Assembly: GCF_001578705.1 (NCBI RefSeq)
Contig: NZ_KQ969037.1
Location: 939,180 to 1,003,179 of the forward strand
Origin: Streptococcus oralis
GTDB lineage: Bacteria; Bacillota; Bacilli; Lactobacillales; Streptococcaceae
DNA: 64,000 nt
Direction of reading: 5' to 3'
The position numbers and the translations under genes were made by a program. The stretch's first letter is position 1, and every line of letters starts with the position of its first letter. Positions 46,671 to 57,269 of the stretch are shown here, piece by piece. A model generated the notes under the pieces. The model was not told the DNA's origin, did no database searches, and saw nothing but the letters and a program-made list of their open reading frames with translations.

Positions 46671-46976
46671 TGAAAGCGATTTTATTCGCCCTACGACTAT
46701 TATTTTATCACGTTTCTAAAATATGTCAAGCGTTTTGCAGAATTTTTTATTTCCTTTCTTTTGTTCCTGATTATTTTTGCTTGTTTTTGAGGGATATTCT
46801 CTTTGTCCTCAAAAAAATATCTTTATATTAGAGGATTCAAAGCTTTTTATTTACATTTTCTTTCATTTTTTCGTGAAAATTTGCCAGATTCCCTTTACTT
46901 GATTCATGGTAATCGTTTGACATATTTTTCTCTTTTTTAACATAAAAGACTTGCTTTTTTTGTCGAAAACGTTTAC
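46671..46976. promoter_or_regulatory. Sucrose locus control region: LacI-type (ScrR/CcpA-like) sites
   Basis: Between the divergent scrA and scrB are four CG-centred LacI-type sites: TGAAAGCGATTTTA (46671-46684), GTCAAGCGTTTTGCA (46725-46739), GGTAATCGTTTGACA (46908-46922) and TCGAAAACGTTTAC (46963-46976). The first and second flank the scrA promoter and the last two the scrB promoter, an arrangement suited to repression by ScrR and possibly CcpA. Which protein binds which site cannot be told by eye. No gene lies in 46636-47014. Confidence 0.75.
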
Positions 46977-47014
46977 TATTAATAATAGAATAGAACTTAT
47001 GGAGGAAAGATAAA

Positions 47015-48469
47015 ATGGAATGGACAACTGAGCGCCGTTATAGACGCTATGAAGATTGGTCTAATGATGAAATCAAGCAAATCAAGGAAAAGATGGCACA
47101 ATCTCCTTGGCATACTCGTTACCATGTCGAGCCTAAAACAGGGCTTCTCAATGATCCAAATGGTTTTTCTTATTTCGATGGCAAATGGATTCTCTTTTAC
47201 CAGAACTTCCCCTTTGGTGCAGCCCATGGGTTGAAGTCTTGGGTGCAGCTTGAAAGTGATGATTTAGTACACTTTACAGAAACTGGAGTCAAAGTTTTGC
47301 CAGATACTCCATTAGATAGCCACGGTGCTTACTCTGGTTCTGCCATGCAGTTCGGCGATCAGTTGTTCCTATTTTATACTGGAAATGTCCGTGATGAAAA
47401 TTGGATCCGTCACCCTTACCAGATTGGGGCTTTGATGGATAAGGATGGCAAGATTACAAAGATTGACAAGATCTTGATTGACCAGCCAGCAGACTCCACT
47501 GACCACTTCCGCGACCCACAAATTTTTAACTTTAAAGGTCAATATTATGCTATCGTCGGTGGACAGGACTTGGAGAAAAAAGGCTTCGTCCGTCTCTACA
47601 AGGCTGTGGACAATGACTACACAAACTGGCAAGCGGTTGGCGACCTTAACTTTGCTAACGACCGCACTGCCTACATGATGGAATGTCCAAATCTAGTCTT
47701 TGTAGGGGAGCAACCTGTCCTTCTCTACTGCCCACAAGGTTTGGATAAGGACGTTCTAGACTATGACAATATCTATCCAAACATGTACAAAATCGGTGCT
47801 TCCTTTGATCCTGAAAATGCCAAAATGGTCGATGTGTCTCCATTGCAAAATCTAGACTATGGTTTTGAAGCCTATGCAACGCAAGCCTTCAACGCTCCAG
47901 ATGGACGTGCACTAGCAGTAAGTTGGCTTGGGTTACCAGATGTTTCTTACCCATCTGACTGTTTTGACCACCAAGGAACCTTCTCATTGGTCAAAGAACT
48001 CACTATCAAAGATAGCAAACTCTACCAATATCCTGTCTCAGCCGTCAAAGAACTTCGTTCTTCTGAAGAGGTCTTCTCAAATCGTACTCAAACCAATAAC
48101 ACCTATGAACTGGAGCTCAACTTGGAGGCCAATAGCCAAAGCGAGATTGTCTTGCTCGCTGACAAAGAAGGCAAGGGGCTTTCCATCAACTTTGACCTTG
48201 TCAATGGACAGGTGACAGTGGATCGTAGTCAGGCTGGTGAACAGTACGCCCAAGAATTTGGTACGACACGTTCTTGCCCTATCAATAACCAAGCTACTAC
48301 TGCTACTATCTTCATCGACAAGTCAGTCTTTGAAATTTTCATCAATAAAGGAGAAAAAGTATCTTCTGGTCGTGTCTTCCCACATGCGGACCAAAACGGT
48401 ATCTTGATCAAGTCTGGAAACCCAACTGGAACTTACTATGAATTAGATTATGGTCGCAAAACTAACTGA
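47015..48469 (+). CDS. scrB: Sucrose-6-phosphate hydrolase
   Basis: The protein has 484 residues, a GH32 invertase. It cleaves sucrose-6-phosphate to glucose-6-phosphate and fructose. The nucleophile is in GLLNDPNGF near residue 46 (the NDPNG motif), the transition-state Asp in HFRDPQIF near 165, and the acid/base Glu in MECPNLVF near 224. The C-terminal beta-sandwich is present. GGAGG precedes the start. The last 20 bases overlap scrR. Confidence 0.96.
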   Translation: MEWTTERRYRRYEDWSNDEIKQIKEKMAQSPWHTRYHVEPKTGLLNDPNGFSYFDGKWILFYQNFPFGAAHGLKSWVQLESDDLVHFTETGVKVLPDTPLDSHGAYSGSAMQFGDQLFLFYTGNVRDENWIRHPYQIGALMDKDGKITKIDKILIDQPADSTDHFRDPQIFNFKGQYYAIVGGQDLEKKGFVRLYKAVDNDYTNWQAVGDLNFANDRTAYMMECPNLVFVGEQPVLLYCPQGLDKDVLDYDNIYPNMYKIGASFDPENAKMVDVSPLQNLDYGFEAYATQAFNAPDGRALAVSWLGLPDVSYPSDCFDHQGTFSLVKELTIKDSKLYQYPVSAVKELRSSEEVFSNRTQTNNTYELELNLEANSQSEIVLLADKEGKGLSINFDLVNGQVTVDRSQAGEQYAQEFGTTRSCPINNQATTATIFIDKSVFEIFINKGEKVSSGRVFPHADQNGILIKSGNPTGTYYELDYGRKTN

Positions 48470-49415
48470 TGTCGCAAAACTTGCAGGCGTCAGCCCCACT
48501 ACCGTCTCTCGAGTTATCAATAAAAAGGGTTATCTATCTGAGAAAACCATTCAAAAGGTTAATGAAGCCATGCGAGAGCTAGGCTACAAGCCCAATAATT
48601 TAGCTCGAAGCCTCCAAGGAAAATCGGCTAAGTTGATTGGACTTATTTTTCCAAACATCAGTCATGTCTTTTATGCGGAGTTGATTGACAAGTTGGAACA
48701 CCAACTCTTCAAGAATGGCTACAAGACCATCATCTGTAACAGCGAACACGACTCTGAAAAAGAACGCGAGTACATTGAAATGCTGGAAGCCAATCAGGTG
48801 GATGGTATCATTTCTGGAAGTCACAACTTGGGAATCGAAGACTACAATCGTGTGACGGCACCGATCATTTCCTTTGACCGAAACTTGTCTCCAGACATCC
48901 CTGTCGTCTCCTCTGATAACTACGGTGGCGGGGTTCTCGCCGCCCAAACCTTGGTCAAGACAGGCGCCCAATCTATCATCATGATTACAGGAAATGACAA
49001 TTCCAACTCACCGACTGGACTGCGCCATGCTGGCTTTGCCTCTGTACTCCCAAAAGCGCCTATTATCAATGTTTCGAGTGACTTTTCTCCCGTCAGAAAA
49101 GAAATGGAAATCAAGAATATCTTGACCCATCAGAAACCAGATGCGATTTTTGCTTCGGATGATTTGACAGCTATCCTGGTTATCAAAATTGCTCAGGAAC
49201 TGGGAATTTCTGTTCCTGAAGAGCTCAAGGTCATTGGCTATGATGGGACTTACTTTATCGAGAACTACTACCCTCATTTGACAACGATTAAGCAACCTAT
49301 GAAAGAGATTGCCCAACTCACTGTCGATCTTCTCCTGCAGAAGATTGAAGGCAAGGAAGTCGCGACAACTGGTTATTTCTTACCCGTTACTCTATTACCC
49401 GGTAAAAGTATTTAA
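48450..49415 (+). CDS. scrR: Sucrose operon repressor (LacI family)
   Basis: The protein has 321 residues. The N-terminal LacI helix-turn-helix is LTDVAKLAGVSPTTVSRVIN with the hinge KPNNLARSLQ. The periplasmic-binding-like domain follows, with ISFDRNLSPDIPVVSSDNYG near residue 145. ScrR represses scr genes and is relieved by fructose or sucrose-6-phosphate. Its start overlaps the scrB end by 20 bases, so it is co-translated with the hydrolase. A terminator follows. Confidence 0.94.
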   Translation: MVAKLTDVAKLAGVSPTTVSRVINKKGYLSEKTIQKVNEAMRELGYKPNNLARSLQGKSAKLIGLIFPNISHVFYAELIDKLEHQLFKNGYKTIICNSEHDSEKEREYIEMLEANQVDGIISGSHNLGIEDYNRVTAPIISFDRNLSPDIPVVSSDNYGGGVLAAQTLVKTGAQSIIMITGNDNSNSPTGLRHAGFASVLPKAPIINVSSDFSPVRKEMEIKNILTHQKPDAIFASDDLTAILVIKIAQELGISVPEELKVIGYDGTYFIENYYPHLTTIKQPMKEIAQLTVDLLLQKIEGKEVATTGYFLPVTLLPGKSI

Positions 49416-49422
49416 ACACAAG

Positions 49423-49453
49423 AAAACTCAGACCAATTCGTCTGAGTTTTTTT
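49423..49453. terminator. Terminator of scrR, shared with mvaA
   Basis: The arms AAAACTCAGAC and GTCTGAGTTTT, with a CAATTC loop, are followed by a T-run. It overlaps the stop of the convergent mvaA and may serve both. Confidence 0.85.
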
Positions 49454-50726
49454 ATGATCTTAAATTTTCCAGATAGCGCTGGGCTATCTCTAGGTTAAAG
49501 GTTTTATCTGCGATGAGGCGCTCAACTAGGAGAGCAACTTCAGACTCACTAGCCCCAGCTAGGAGAGCTAAGGATTTTGCCTGCAATTTCATATGGCCCT
49601 GCTGGATTCCCGTACTCACCAAGGCTTTGAGGGCCGCAAAATTTTGGGCAAGCCCCATCGAAACGATAATCTGGGCTAATTCTTTGGCAGAAGGATTTCC
49701 CAATAGTTCGTGACTAAGAGCCACACGTGGGTTGAGACCGATAGAGCCACCCTTAGTCGCTACAGGCATGGGTAAGGTCATCTCACCGACCAATTCTTCT
49801 GCGTCCCTATCTAGTCTCCATCGGCTGAGGCCTTGATAGCGTCCATCTCGACTGGCAAAGGCATGGGCCCCGGCTTCGATGGCACGCCAGTCATTACCCG
49901 TGGCGATTAAAATCGCATCAATACCGTTAAAAATCCCTTTATTGTGAGTAGCTGCTCGGTAAGGATCAGCCTGCGCAAACTGGCTAGCTAAGGCTATTTT
50001 CTCCGCAATTTCTCGACCTTGGTCCCTTTGAGGGTTCAAGTAGCGGAAGGCGATGCGACAGCTTGCAGTCACCAGAGAATCGGTCGCGTAGTTGGACAGG
50101 ATCCCCATAAGACTCTGTCCCTGACTGAGTTCTTCTAAGACTGGCTTCAAAGCTTCCAGCATGGTGTTGAGCATATTGGCTCCCATGGCTTCCTGAGTAT
50201 CGACATGGAGATAAACAACGAGAAAGTCTGTTTCACCTTTGATCTGCTCTACATGCAAATCACGCGCCCCACCTCCTCGTTTAACGATAGAAGGATAGGC
50301 TTGATTGGCAAGTTCCAAGAGCTCCGCCTTCTTACTGGCAATCTTCGCTTGCGCTTGTTCAGGATCAGTAACTTGATAAAGGGCAACCTGACCAATCATC
50401 TGGCGCTCATGAACCTGAGCAGTAAAGCCACCTGCTCGCTTGATGATTTTACTAGCATAGCTGGCCGCAGCAACCACAGACGGTTCTTCTGTCACATAGG
50501 GAACTGTGTAGTCCTGACCGTTCACCAAAAGCTCTGGAATGATGGAATAAGGCAGAGAAAAAGTTCCCACGACATTCTCACTCAGCTGATCTGCAACTGC
50601 CAAGCTGACTTGTTCATTCTGCTCCAGACTCGTTTGCTTTTCAGGACTAAGGAGCGCCTGAGCTCGCAACAACTCCAGGCGCTCATGGTATGATCTTTTA
50701 GAAAATCCATTCCAACTTATCTTCAT
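49452..50726 (-). CDS. mvaA: Hydroxymethylglutaryl-CoA reductase (class II)
   Basis: The protein has 424 residues. It reduces HMG-CoA to mevalonate in the pathway to isoprenoids. The class II features are EEPSVVAAASYASK near residue 80 (the catalytic Glu), DSLVTASCRIAFRY near 215, ATHNKGIFNGIDAILIATGND near 258 (Lys-Asp), and RVALSHELLGNPSAKELAQII near 350 (His). It starts with the last base of the mvaS stop (TAATG), so the two genes are translated together. Confidence 0.96.
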   Translation of the reverse strand: MKISWNGFSKRSYHERLELLRAQALLSPEKQTSLEQNEQVSLAVADQLSENVVGTFSLPYSIIPELLVNGQDYTVPYVTEEPSVVAAASYASKIIKRAGGFTAQVHERQMIGQVALYQVTDPEQAQAKIASKKAELLELANQAYPSIVKRGGGARDLHVEQIKGETDFLVVYLHVDTQEAMGANMLNTMLEALKPVLEELSQGQSLMGILSNYATDSLVTASCRIAFRYLNPQRDQGREIAEKIALASQFAQADPYRAATHNKGIFNGIDAILIATGNDWRAIEAGAHAFASRDGRYQGLSRWRLDRDAEELVGEMTLPMPVATKGGSIGLNPRVALSHELLGNPSAKELAQIIVSMGLAQNFAALKALVSTGIQQGHMKLQAKSLALLAGASESEVALLVERLIADKTFNLEIAQRYLENLRS

Positions 50727-51898
50727 TATTTTTCAACCTTGCTATAACGGCGTTGGTGGTCGACAATTTCCACCAAAGCATAGTCTTGATGTTCATAGCC
50801 TGCAAATTGGGCTGAACCAGATTCATCCAACTGTACCTCCTCAAAGAAGACTTTTTCATAGTCTGCAACTGACAATGCTGTACGTTGCTTGAGTTTGCTC
50901 AAGCGATCCTTATCAAGGTAAGTTTCATAACCTTCGACCAGCTCTCCACTAAAGAACTCTGAAACCGCTCCACTTCCGTAACTGTAGAGGGCAATTTTAT
51001 CTCCAGCCTTCAAAGTCTCTGCATTTTCCAAAAGAGAAAGGAGGCCGAGGAAGAGGGAACCTGTGTAGATATTCCCAATCATCTGACTATAGAGAATGGA
51101 CTTATCAAAGTTTTCTTGTAAACTATCCTGTTTTTCTTTAGACAAAGTTTTGTCCATCATCTTGCGCAAGCCTTTTAGGGCCAACTTAGGATAAGGCAAG
51201 TGGAAGCAGATAGCCGCAAAATCATCCATAGTCCAATCATAGCGTTTCTTGTATTCACCCCAAGTCGTTGTCAGGCAATCAAGATACTGTTGGGTCGAGT
51301 ACATGCCGTTTACATAAGGAGTGCTTGAGTAGTTCGGACGCCAGAAATCCATGATGTCGCGCGTTTGGGCAACGTTATCATTGTTAAAGGCTATGATGCG
51401 TGGATTTTGGGTGATCAACATCGCCACACTTCCAGCACCCTGAGTAGGCTCACCAGGAGTTCCCACACCATACTTGGCAATATCACTGGCGATGACCAAA
51501 ACCTTGGACTCTGGAGAATTTTCCACATGCAACTTGGCATAATGGAGGGCAGCTGTTGCTCCATAGCAGGCTTCTTTGATTTCAAAGCTACGGGCAAAAG
51601 GCTGAATGCCTAATAGGCCATGAACAAAGACCGCTGCCGCCTTACTCTGGTCAATCCCTGACTCAGTCGCCACGATGACCATATCGATTTCTTCTTTTTC
51701 TTTGTCTGTTAAAATAGAGTTGCTTGCACTAGCAGCCAAGGTAACAATGTCCTCAGTCAGTGGCGCAATACTAATTTCATTTAACAAGAGTCCCTTGCTA
51801 AATTTTTCGGGGTCAACTCCCCTCGCTTCTGCTAAGTCTTGTAATTTCAAGACATATTGACTGGTCGCAAAACCAATCTTATCAATACCGATTGTCAT
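50726..51898 (-). CDS. mvaS: Hydroxymethylglutaryl-CoA synthase
   Basis: The product has 390 residues from ATG 51898, behind AGAGGT; the 14-codon extension upstream is dropped. It condenses acetyl-CoA and acetoacetyl-CoA. The catalytic Cys lies in EIKEACYGATAALHYA near residue 111, with Glu in ATESGIDQSKAAAVF near 80 and His in ICFHLPYPKLA near 233. It is followed by mvaA with a one-base overlap. Confidence 0.97.
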   Translation of the reverse strand: MTIGIDKIGFATSQYVLKLQDLAEARGVDPEKFSKGLLLNEISIAPLTEDIVTLAASASNSILTDKEKEEIDMVIVATESGIDQSKAAAVFVHGLLGIQPFARSFEIKEACYGATAALHYAKLHVENSPESKVLVIASDIAKYGVGTPGEPTQGAGSVAMLITQNPRIIAFNNDNVAQTRDIMDFWRPNYSSTPYVNGMYSTQQYLDCLTTTWGEYKKRYDWTMDDFAAICFHLPYPKLALKGLRKMMDKTLSKEKQDSLQENFDKSILYSQMIGNIYTGSLFLGLLSLLENAETLKAGDKIALYSYGSGAVSEFFSGELVEGYETYLDKDRLSKLKQRTALSVADYEKVFFEEVQLDESGSAQFAGYEHQDYALVEIVDHQRRYSKVEK

Positions 51899-51974
51899 AT
51901 TTACCTCTGTTTTTTCATTCATTGTAAAAAATCGTTTCATTCTATTTTATCACAAATAGGGACAAAAGAGAGAA

Positions 51975-52003
51975 AAAAGACTTGATTCACCAAATCAAGT
52001 CTT
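51975..52003 (-). terminator. Terminator of the ThrE-type exporter genes
   Basis: The arms AAAGACTTGATT / AATCAAGTCTTT with a CACCA-like loop are followed on the minus strand by a T-run. Confidence 0.85.
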
Positions 52004-52016
52004 TGCTTTGACTGCA

Positions 52017-52472
52017 TTAGGAAGAGATTCCTCGTTGTTTTCGGATATAGTAATAAAGCTTTAGAATTACCGTTCCACTTGCCATTCCGATAGAAATAAC
52101 GAGGGCTAACATAACCACCAAAGTCGCGCTTGCAAGGGCATGACTGTAATCGCCTGTCACAAAGAAGGCTGTCGTCCGATAGGATAGATAACCGGGTACT
52201 AAAGGGGCGAGAATAGCCAAGACAAAAACCACCGCTGGCGTCTTATAGACAATACTTAAAATCTGGCTGATACAAGAACCAACCACCGCTGCGATAAAGG
52301 TCGCAATAATAACATTGGTTGGTTCTTTGAGCACGAGATAGAGGAGCCAAACACCCATTCCCAAGACCCCACCAGGCAGAAGCATGGAACGCTGGACATT
52401 TAGTACGATTAGAAAGTTTATAATGGCGAGCAAACTTGCCACCGCTTGGAGTAAAATACTTGTTAGAGTCAT
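52017..52472 (-). CDS. ThrE-type exporter, C-terminal half (DUF3815)
   Basis: The protein has 151 residues with about five membrane segments. It has the ThrE_2/DUF3815 pattern, including GGVLGMGVWLLYLVL near residue 34 and APLVPGYLSYRTTAFFVTGDY near residue 88. Together with the preceding DUF1212 gene it forms a split threonine/serine exporter-like unit; in some bacteria the two are one protein. The transported substrate is not known. The start is one base after the preceding gene's stop. Confidence 0.85.
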   Translation of the reverse strand: MTLTSILLQAVASLLAIINFLIVLNVQRSMLLPGGVLGMGVWLLYLVLKEPTNVIIATFIAAVVGSCISQILSIVYKTPAVVFVLAILAPLVPGYLSYRTTAFFVTGDYSHALASATLVVMLALVISIGMASGTVILKLYYYIRKQRGISS

Positions 52473-52473
52473 C

Positions 52474-53232
52474 TTATGTCATCAAAACCAGGGCGACAGA
52501 GGTGCCGGCCCCTAAAGCGAGGGTAATGAGCAGGGATTCAAACATCTTGCTCATACCAGAGTTGATATGATTGGTCATGATATCTCGAACCGCATTGGTC
52601 AGAGCAATCCCTGGAACAAAGGGCATGACGGCTCCTGCTATGATCAGGTCTGCCGTCGAAGGAAATCCAGTATAGCGAGCCCAGAACTGGGCAATCAAGC
52701 CAAAAACAAAGGCACCTGCAAAAGCTGTTACAAAAGGAATTCGGATAAACTTCTCGACATAGAGAGAGAAGGCAAAACCAAACAAGGTCGCAACGCCTGC
52801 TCCAAAAGCATCATAGACATTGCCACCAAACATAATCGAGAAGAAAGGAGCACTGAGAGTTGCTGCTACAGTCACTTGAAGCTTGCTATAAGGAAGAGCT
52901 TGATTTCTGATTTCCTTCAGCTTTTTAAAAGCTGTAGAAAGATCAATCTGGCCACCCACAAGTTCTCGTGATACTTGGTTGACATCACAGACTTTTTCGA
53001 TGTTATAGGAGGATGACGTCACCCGTTTCATCCGAGAAATATTGGTGTTTTCAATCGAAAAGAAAATAGCTGCGGGCATGGCAAGAACATTGCAATCCAC
53101 TATTCCCTGTGAATGGGCAATGCGAATCATGGTGTCCTCAACCCGATGAATCTCCGAACCACTTTTCAAGAGAATGGTTCCAGCTAGCATAATCACATCA
53201 ATGACAGCATTTAACTCTTTTGATTCGTCCAT
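52474..53232 (-). CDS. ThrE-type exporter, N-terminal half (DUF1212)
   Basis: The protein has 252 residues. The N-terminal soluble segment (DVIMLAGTILLKSGSEIHRVEDTM) is the DUF1212 signature. Five or so membrane segments follow, with FGLIAQFWARYTGFPSTADLI and GAVMPFVPGIALTNAVRD as family elements. It pairs with the DUF3815 protein as an amino-acid exporter-type unit. AGGAGTAG precedes the start. The pair lies downstream of stkP, beyond a terminator. Confidence 0.87.
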   Translation of the reverse strand: MDESKELNAVIDVIMLAGTILLKSGSEIHRVEDTMIRIAHSQGIVDCNVLAMPAAIFFSIENTNISRMKRVTSSSYNIEKVCDVNQVSRELVGGQIDLSTAFKKLKEIRNQALPYSKLQVTVAATLSAPFFSIMFGGNVYDAFGAGVATLFGFAFSLYVEKFIRIPFVTAFAGAFVFGLIAQFWARYTGFPSTADLIIAGAVMPFVPGIALTNAVRDIMTNHINSGMSKMFESLLITLALGAGTSVALVLMT

Positions 53233-53286
53233 TTTCTACTCCTATTTTCTACTCCCTTTATTCTATCACAAAAGTTCATGAAAAAA

Positions 53287-53314
53287 AATCTTTGTCATGA
53301 TTTCATGACAAAGA
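53287..53314 (-). terminator. Terminator of stkP
   Basis: The perfect arms ATCTTTGTCATGA / TCATGACAAAGAT with a two-base loop are followed on the minus strand by a T-run. Confidence 0.9.
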
Positions 53315-53319
53315 TTGGG

Positions 53320-55203
53320 TTAATTTCGTTCATTGCTTGACGTTCTACCGCCATCTGAAGAATCCGTTGTAGGGTTGCTACCTTGATTGTTACTCTGTGA
53401 AGGCGTCGTGTCTGTTCCTGAATTTCCGTGTTGAGACGAACTTGATGAAGAAGGAAGTGGTTTTGGTTTATAAATAGAAATCTTAACACGTGTTTTATTG
53501 AGATCTACCTTTTCTCCAGGTTTAGGGTCCTGACTAACAACTGTTCCTGCAGTAGTTCCTTCAGGAGCAGTTGATACTTCCACAACTTCGATATTGGCCT
53601 CTTTTACACCAACAATCTGAGTCAAATTGTTCTTAGTAAATTCGAGACTTGAACCAATGTAACTTGGCATCGAAACACTGGTCACCTTCTTAGCAACTGT
53701 TAAGGTAATCGTGCTGGCTTTCGTGAGATCGTAAGTACTTCCTGCAGCTGGGGTTTGCCTAATGACTGTTCCTGGATCGCTTTCGCTAGATTCCTCTTCC
53801 TCGATCTTGATAAGATTTTCTGGAACCTTTTTCTCTTTGAGCTCTGCGACAACATCCGAGGACTTACGTCCTACATAGTTACTTAGTTGGAAGGATTGCT
53901 TACCTGATGAAACGATTAGATTTACTTTGCTTCCTTCTTTTCGACCGCTTCTAGCTTCTGGATCTGTTCGAATGACGCGACCTTCAGCTACTGTGTCGCT
54001 GGCCTCGGTCTTTTCTTCACCTACTTCAAAATTAGCTTTCTTCAGTGTTTCTTTAGCTTCAGCAACTGTCTGTCCCGATACATCTGGAATAGCAATAGTC
54101 GCTGGAGTTCGGGAGAAGATCCAAATCAAAGAGGCTGCAACTAGCAAGGCACTGGCCAGTAAAATCATATAGCGAGCTTTAAACTTCCGTTTTTTCGCTG
54201 GTTTTGGTACTGGTGCTTCATCTACCACCTGCTGAGTCTGCTGTTTTGATTGAGGTCGTTCTGGCTGTGGATTAGCCTTCGGAATAGAGGTCAGAGTGCT
54301 TTGTGGAACTTTAGGCAAGGTCTTGGTATCAACCTTGCTTGCCTCATCAAAGACTAGCTTTGGTTCTCTCCTACGATTGTGAGACAAACAACTTGACAAG
54401 TCCACATACATTTCTGATACAGACTGATAGCGATCTGTCAATTTCTTGGCCGTTGCCTTGATAACAACATTTTCCAAAGCTTGTGGTACTGCTGGATTCT
54501 CAGCAATAACAGATGGAAGTGGTTTTTGGAAATGCTGGAGGGCAATAGTCACCGCACTATCCCCATCATAAGGAATATGTCCAGTCAACATTTCATAGAA
54601 AATAATCCCCATAGCATAGATGTCACTCTGCACAGTTGCCTTGGAACCACGGGCCTGCTCAGGTGAGAGATAGTGGACTGAACCGAGCATGGAGTTAGTC
54701 TGTGTCAGACTGGTCTCTGCAAAAGCCACGGCAATCCCAAAGTCTGTAACTTTGGCAGTTCCATCTGGTGTCAATAGGATATTTTGAGGTTTCAAATCTC
54801 GGTGGATAATCCCTCTCGTATGCGCCAGACGCATCGCCAAGAGAATCTGTCCCATAATACGGACGGCTTCTTCATTTGAGAGAGGGGAGTGTTCTTTAAT
54901 ATAACGTTTGAGGTCAAGCCCTGCCACATACTCCATAGCTAGATACTGCTGACCGTCTTCCTCACCGATATCTGTTATTCGAACGATATGGGGATGATCC
55001 AGATCCGCCATGGCTCTCGCTTCACGTTGAAAACGTGCCACAGCAATCGGATCTGTCTGATAGTTAGTCCTCAGGACCTTAACCGCCACTTCTTCCCCGT
55101 CTAGGATCAAATCCTTGGCCAAGTAAACATCCGCCATGCCTCCTCGACCAATCTGTTTGATAATCCGATATCGTCCGGCAAAAATCTTGCCGATCTGGAT
55201 CAT
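53320..55203 (-). CDS. stkP: PASTA-domain serine/threonine protein kinase
   Basis: The protein has 627 residues. The kinase domain (about 1-270) has [17 protein letters not shown] (Lys), HRDLKPQN and DFG. A juxtamembrane region follows, with one membrane segment near 345-365 ([19 protein letters not shown]). The outer part has three PASTA repeats (about 370-437, 438-510, 511-580) and a Ser/Asn/Thr-rich tail of about 45 residues. It senses muropeptides and controls division and wall synthesis. The pneumococcal protein has four PASTA repeats. The kinase overlaps phpP by 4 bases. Confidence 0.95.
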   Translation of the reverse strand: MIQIGKIFAGRYRIIKQIGRGGMADVYLAKDLILDGEEVAVKVLRTNYQTDPIAVARFQREARAMADLDHPHIVRITDIGEEDGQQYLAMEYVAGLDLKRYIKEHSPLSNEEAVRIMGQILLAMRLAHTRGIIHRDLKPQNILLTPDGTAKVTDFGIAVAFAETSLTQTNSMLGSVHYLSPEQARGSKATVQSDIYAMGIIFYEMLTGHIPYDGDSAVTIALQHFQKPLPSVIAENPAVPQALENVVIKATAKKLTDRYQSVSEMYVDLSSCLSHNRRREPKLVFDEASKVDTKTLPKVPQSTLTSIPKANPQPERPQSKQQTQQVVDEAPVPKPAKKRKFKARYMILLASALLVAASLIWIFSRTPATIAIPDVSGQTVAEAKETLKKANFEVGEEKTEASDTVAEGRVIRTDPEARSGRKEGSKVNLIVSSGKQSFQLSNYVGRKSSDVVAELKEKKVPENLIKIEEEESSESDPGTVIRQTPAAGSTYDLTKASTITLTVAKKVTSVSMPSYIGSSLEFTKNNLTQIVGVKEANIEVVEVSTAPEGTTAGTVVSQDPKPGEKVDLNKTRVKISIYKPKPLPSSSSSSQHGNSGTDTTPSQSNNQGSNPTTDSSDGGRTSSNERN

Positions 55204-55940
55204 TCTACTTCCTCCTCATTCATGTGAACAAGGGCAACCGTGATATTATCTAAGCCTCCTGCATTGTTTGCAAAACGAATCAAAGTTGCCGCCTTGTCTG
55301 CCAAGGAAATATCACTCGTTACAATATCGTAGATATCGCTTCCTGAGATCATATTGGTCAAGCCGTCACTGTTGAGCAAGAGGTAATCTCCTAACTCTAG
55401 GCTAACCATACCAAAATCTGGTTGAATTTCATCTTTTTGCCCAATGGATTGGGTAATGATATTTTTCTGCGGATGAATTTCTGCCTCCTCTGGAGTTAGC
55501 TGACCAGCCTTTAGCAGAGCATTAACCAAAGAATGATCACTTGTGAGCTGGCGATAATTTTCACCACGGATCAAACCGATACGAGAATCACCGATATGGG
55601 CATAAATAGCTTGATTTCCAATAATGGCTACTGCTTCAAGCGTTGTTCCCATCCCCTTATAGGCTTCGTCTTTCCCCATCTGATGAATTTTTTGATTTTC
55701 AAGTTCCAGATAGTGGGCAAACCATTCACGGACCTCATTGACGGTGTCGATTTGGGTATCAACCCAAGCCACGCCCAGGTCTGTTACCGCCATCTCACTA
55801 GCGATATTGCCTGCACGGTGTCCTCCCATCCCATCAGCCAAGAGGATCATGGTGCGTCCTGCTCGGTTGACAAAGTGATTGACATAGTCTTGGTTATTTG
55901 TTCGTTTCTGACCAACATCTGTTAATAATGCTATTTCCAT
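55200..55940 (-). CDS. phpP: PP2C-type protein phosphatase
   Basis: The protein has 246 residues. It dephosphorylates the StkP kinase and its substrates. PP2C motifs: [13 protein letters not shown] (residues 7-19), [12 protein letters not shown] (33-44), [18 protein letters not shown] and NSDGLTNMI, and the late Asp in [11 protein letters not shown]. The metal ligand aspartates are all visible. Its end overlaps the stkP start by 4 bases (ATGA). It follows rsmB by 15 bases. Confidence 0.97.
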   Translation of the reverse strand: MEIALLTDVGQKRTNNQDYVNHFVNRAGRTMILLADGMGGHRAGNIASEMAVTDLGVAWVDTQIDTVNEVREWFAHYLELENQKIHQMGKDEAYKGMGTTLEAVAIIGNQAIYAHIGDSRIGLIRGENYRQLTSDHSLVNALLKAGQLTPEEAEIHPQKNIITQSIGQKDEIQPDFGMVSLELGDYLLLNSDGLTNMISGSDIYDIVTSDISLADKAATLIRFANNAGGLDNITVALVHMNEEEVE

Positions 55941-55955
55941 TGTGTCAGTTCCTTC

Positions 55956-57269
55956 CTAATCAGATATCTTGCGGAATTGGCTGATAAAGAATCCATCACT
56001 TCCGTACAATTCAGGAGTGATCAAGATACAGCCATCTTTCAGGATATCTTTACATTCGTGTTCTAGTTTAACCTGCTCAAACTCGGGATGACTTTCTAAA
56101 AATGCCTCAACGACGTGAAAGTTCTCCTCTGAGACGATAGTGCAGGTACTATACGTTATTATACCACCTTTTCGTAAGGTTTGACAAACACTACCTAGTA
56201 TTTCCAGCTGAATTTGCTGTAATGATGCGAAATCCGCCGTTTCTTTATTGTATTTGATATCTGGTTTGCGACGCAAGAGTCCAATCCCAGAACAAGGAGC
56301 ATCTACTAAAATCTTGTCAAACGAGTCACGATCGAAAAACTCATGAACTTTTCTGGCGTCCAATTTTTGCGTTTGCACTCGATCTGCCATCCCCAAACGT
56401 TGGGCGTTTTCTTGGATCAAGTCCAACTTGTGATCATAAAGGTCCAAAGCCGTCACCTTACCCGATGTGAGGTAAGAGGCCATATGAGCTGTTTTTCCAC
56501 CCGGAGCCGCACAGGCATCTAGAACCTGCTCATCTCCTTGTAAATCAAGAGTGGGTGCAACCAGTTGACTAGACTCATCTTGGATGGTAATGACCCCCTC
56601 GGCGAACAAATCATGTCCTGCAAAGTGACCTTGCTCCTTGACCAGACCAGTGGTTGCCAAGAGAGAATCAGTCGCCTCTAACAAAGCTTTGATTTCCTCT
56701 TTTCGACTCAAGTCGGTCACCCGGATACTGGCTTTGTTACGCACCAAGAGACTTTCAAAAATAGCTTGCGCTCGCTCTTCGCCGTATTCTTCCTTGAGCT
56801 TAGATACTAGCCAAACTGGGAGAGAATAGGCAATGGAATCACGCTTATTTTTTCGCTTAATGCTGTCAATATCTGGCCAGCCTTCTCGCAAAATACGACG
56901 AAGGATGGCGTTGACCAGTTTTTCACTGCCTTTTTTACGGGCTTTGGCTAGTTCTACCGCTTCATTGACCACTGCGTGATTGGGAACCTTATCCAGATAC
57001 CGAAGTTGGTAGGCGCTCAGAAGGAGCAGGATATAGAGCCAGTTATCTAGCTTATCCCGGTCTTCGATAAAGTGGGACAGATACCATTCTAGAGTCAGTT
57101 TTCGGGCTACCGTTCCGTAGACAATCTCTGTCACCAATCCCTTGTCTGCTGCTGAGAGTTGACTGCACTTGAGGTGTTTATTTAATGCAATATTTGAATA
57201 TGCTTGATTAACAAAAACATCCTCTAGCACTGCAAGAGCTAGACTTCTAGCCGTTTCTACTTTAGTCAC
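55956..57269 (-). CDS. rsmB: 16S rRNA (cytosine-967-C5) methyltransferase
   Basis: The product has 437 residues from GTG 57269, behind AGGAGA; the TTG one codon upstream is too close to that site. It has an N-terminal NusB-like RNA-binding domain (about 1-145) and a C-terminal SAM methyltransferase domain with [31 protein letters not shown] (the first catalytic Cys) and [12 protein letters not shown] (the second). It is also called Sun. It overlaps fmt by 8 bases. Confidence 0.95.
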   Translation of the reverse strand: MTKVETARSLALAVLEDVFVNQAYSNIALNKHLKCSQLSAADKGLVTEIVYGTVARKLTLEWYLSHFIEDRDKLDNWLYILLLLSAYQLRYLDKVPNHAVVNEAVELAKARKKGSEKLVNAILRRILREGWPDIDSIKRKNKRDSIAYSLPVWLVSKLKEEYGEERAQAIFESLLVRNKASIRVTDLSRKEEIKALLEATDSLLATTGLVKEQGHFAGHDLFAEGVITIQDESSQLVAPTLDLQGDEQVLDACAAPGGKTAHMASYLTSGKVTALDLYDHKLDLIQENAQRLGMADRVQTQKLDARKVHEFFDRDSFDKILVDAPCSGIGLLRRKPDIKYNKETADFASLQQIQLEILGSVCQTLRKGGIITYSTCTIVSEENFHVVEAFLESHPEFEQVKLEHECKDILKDGCILITPELYGSDGFFISQFRKISD

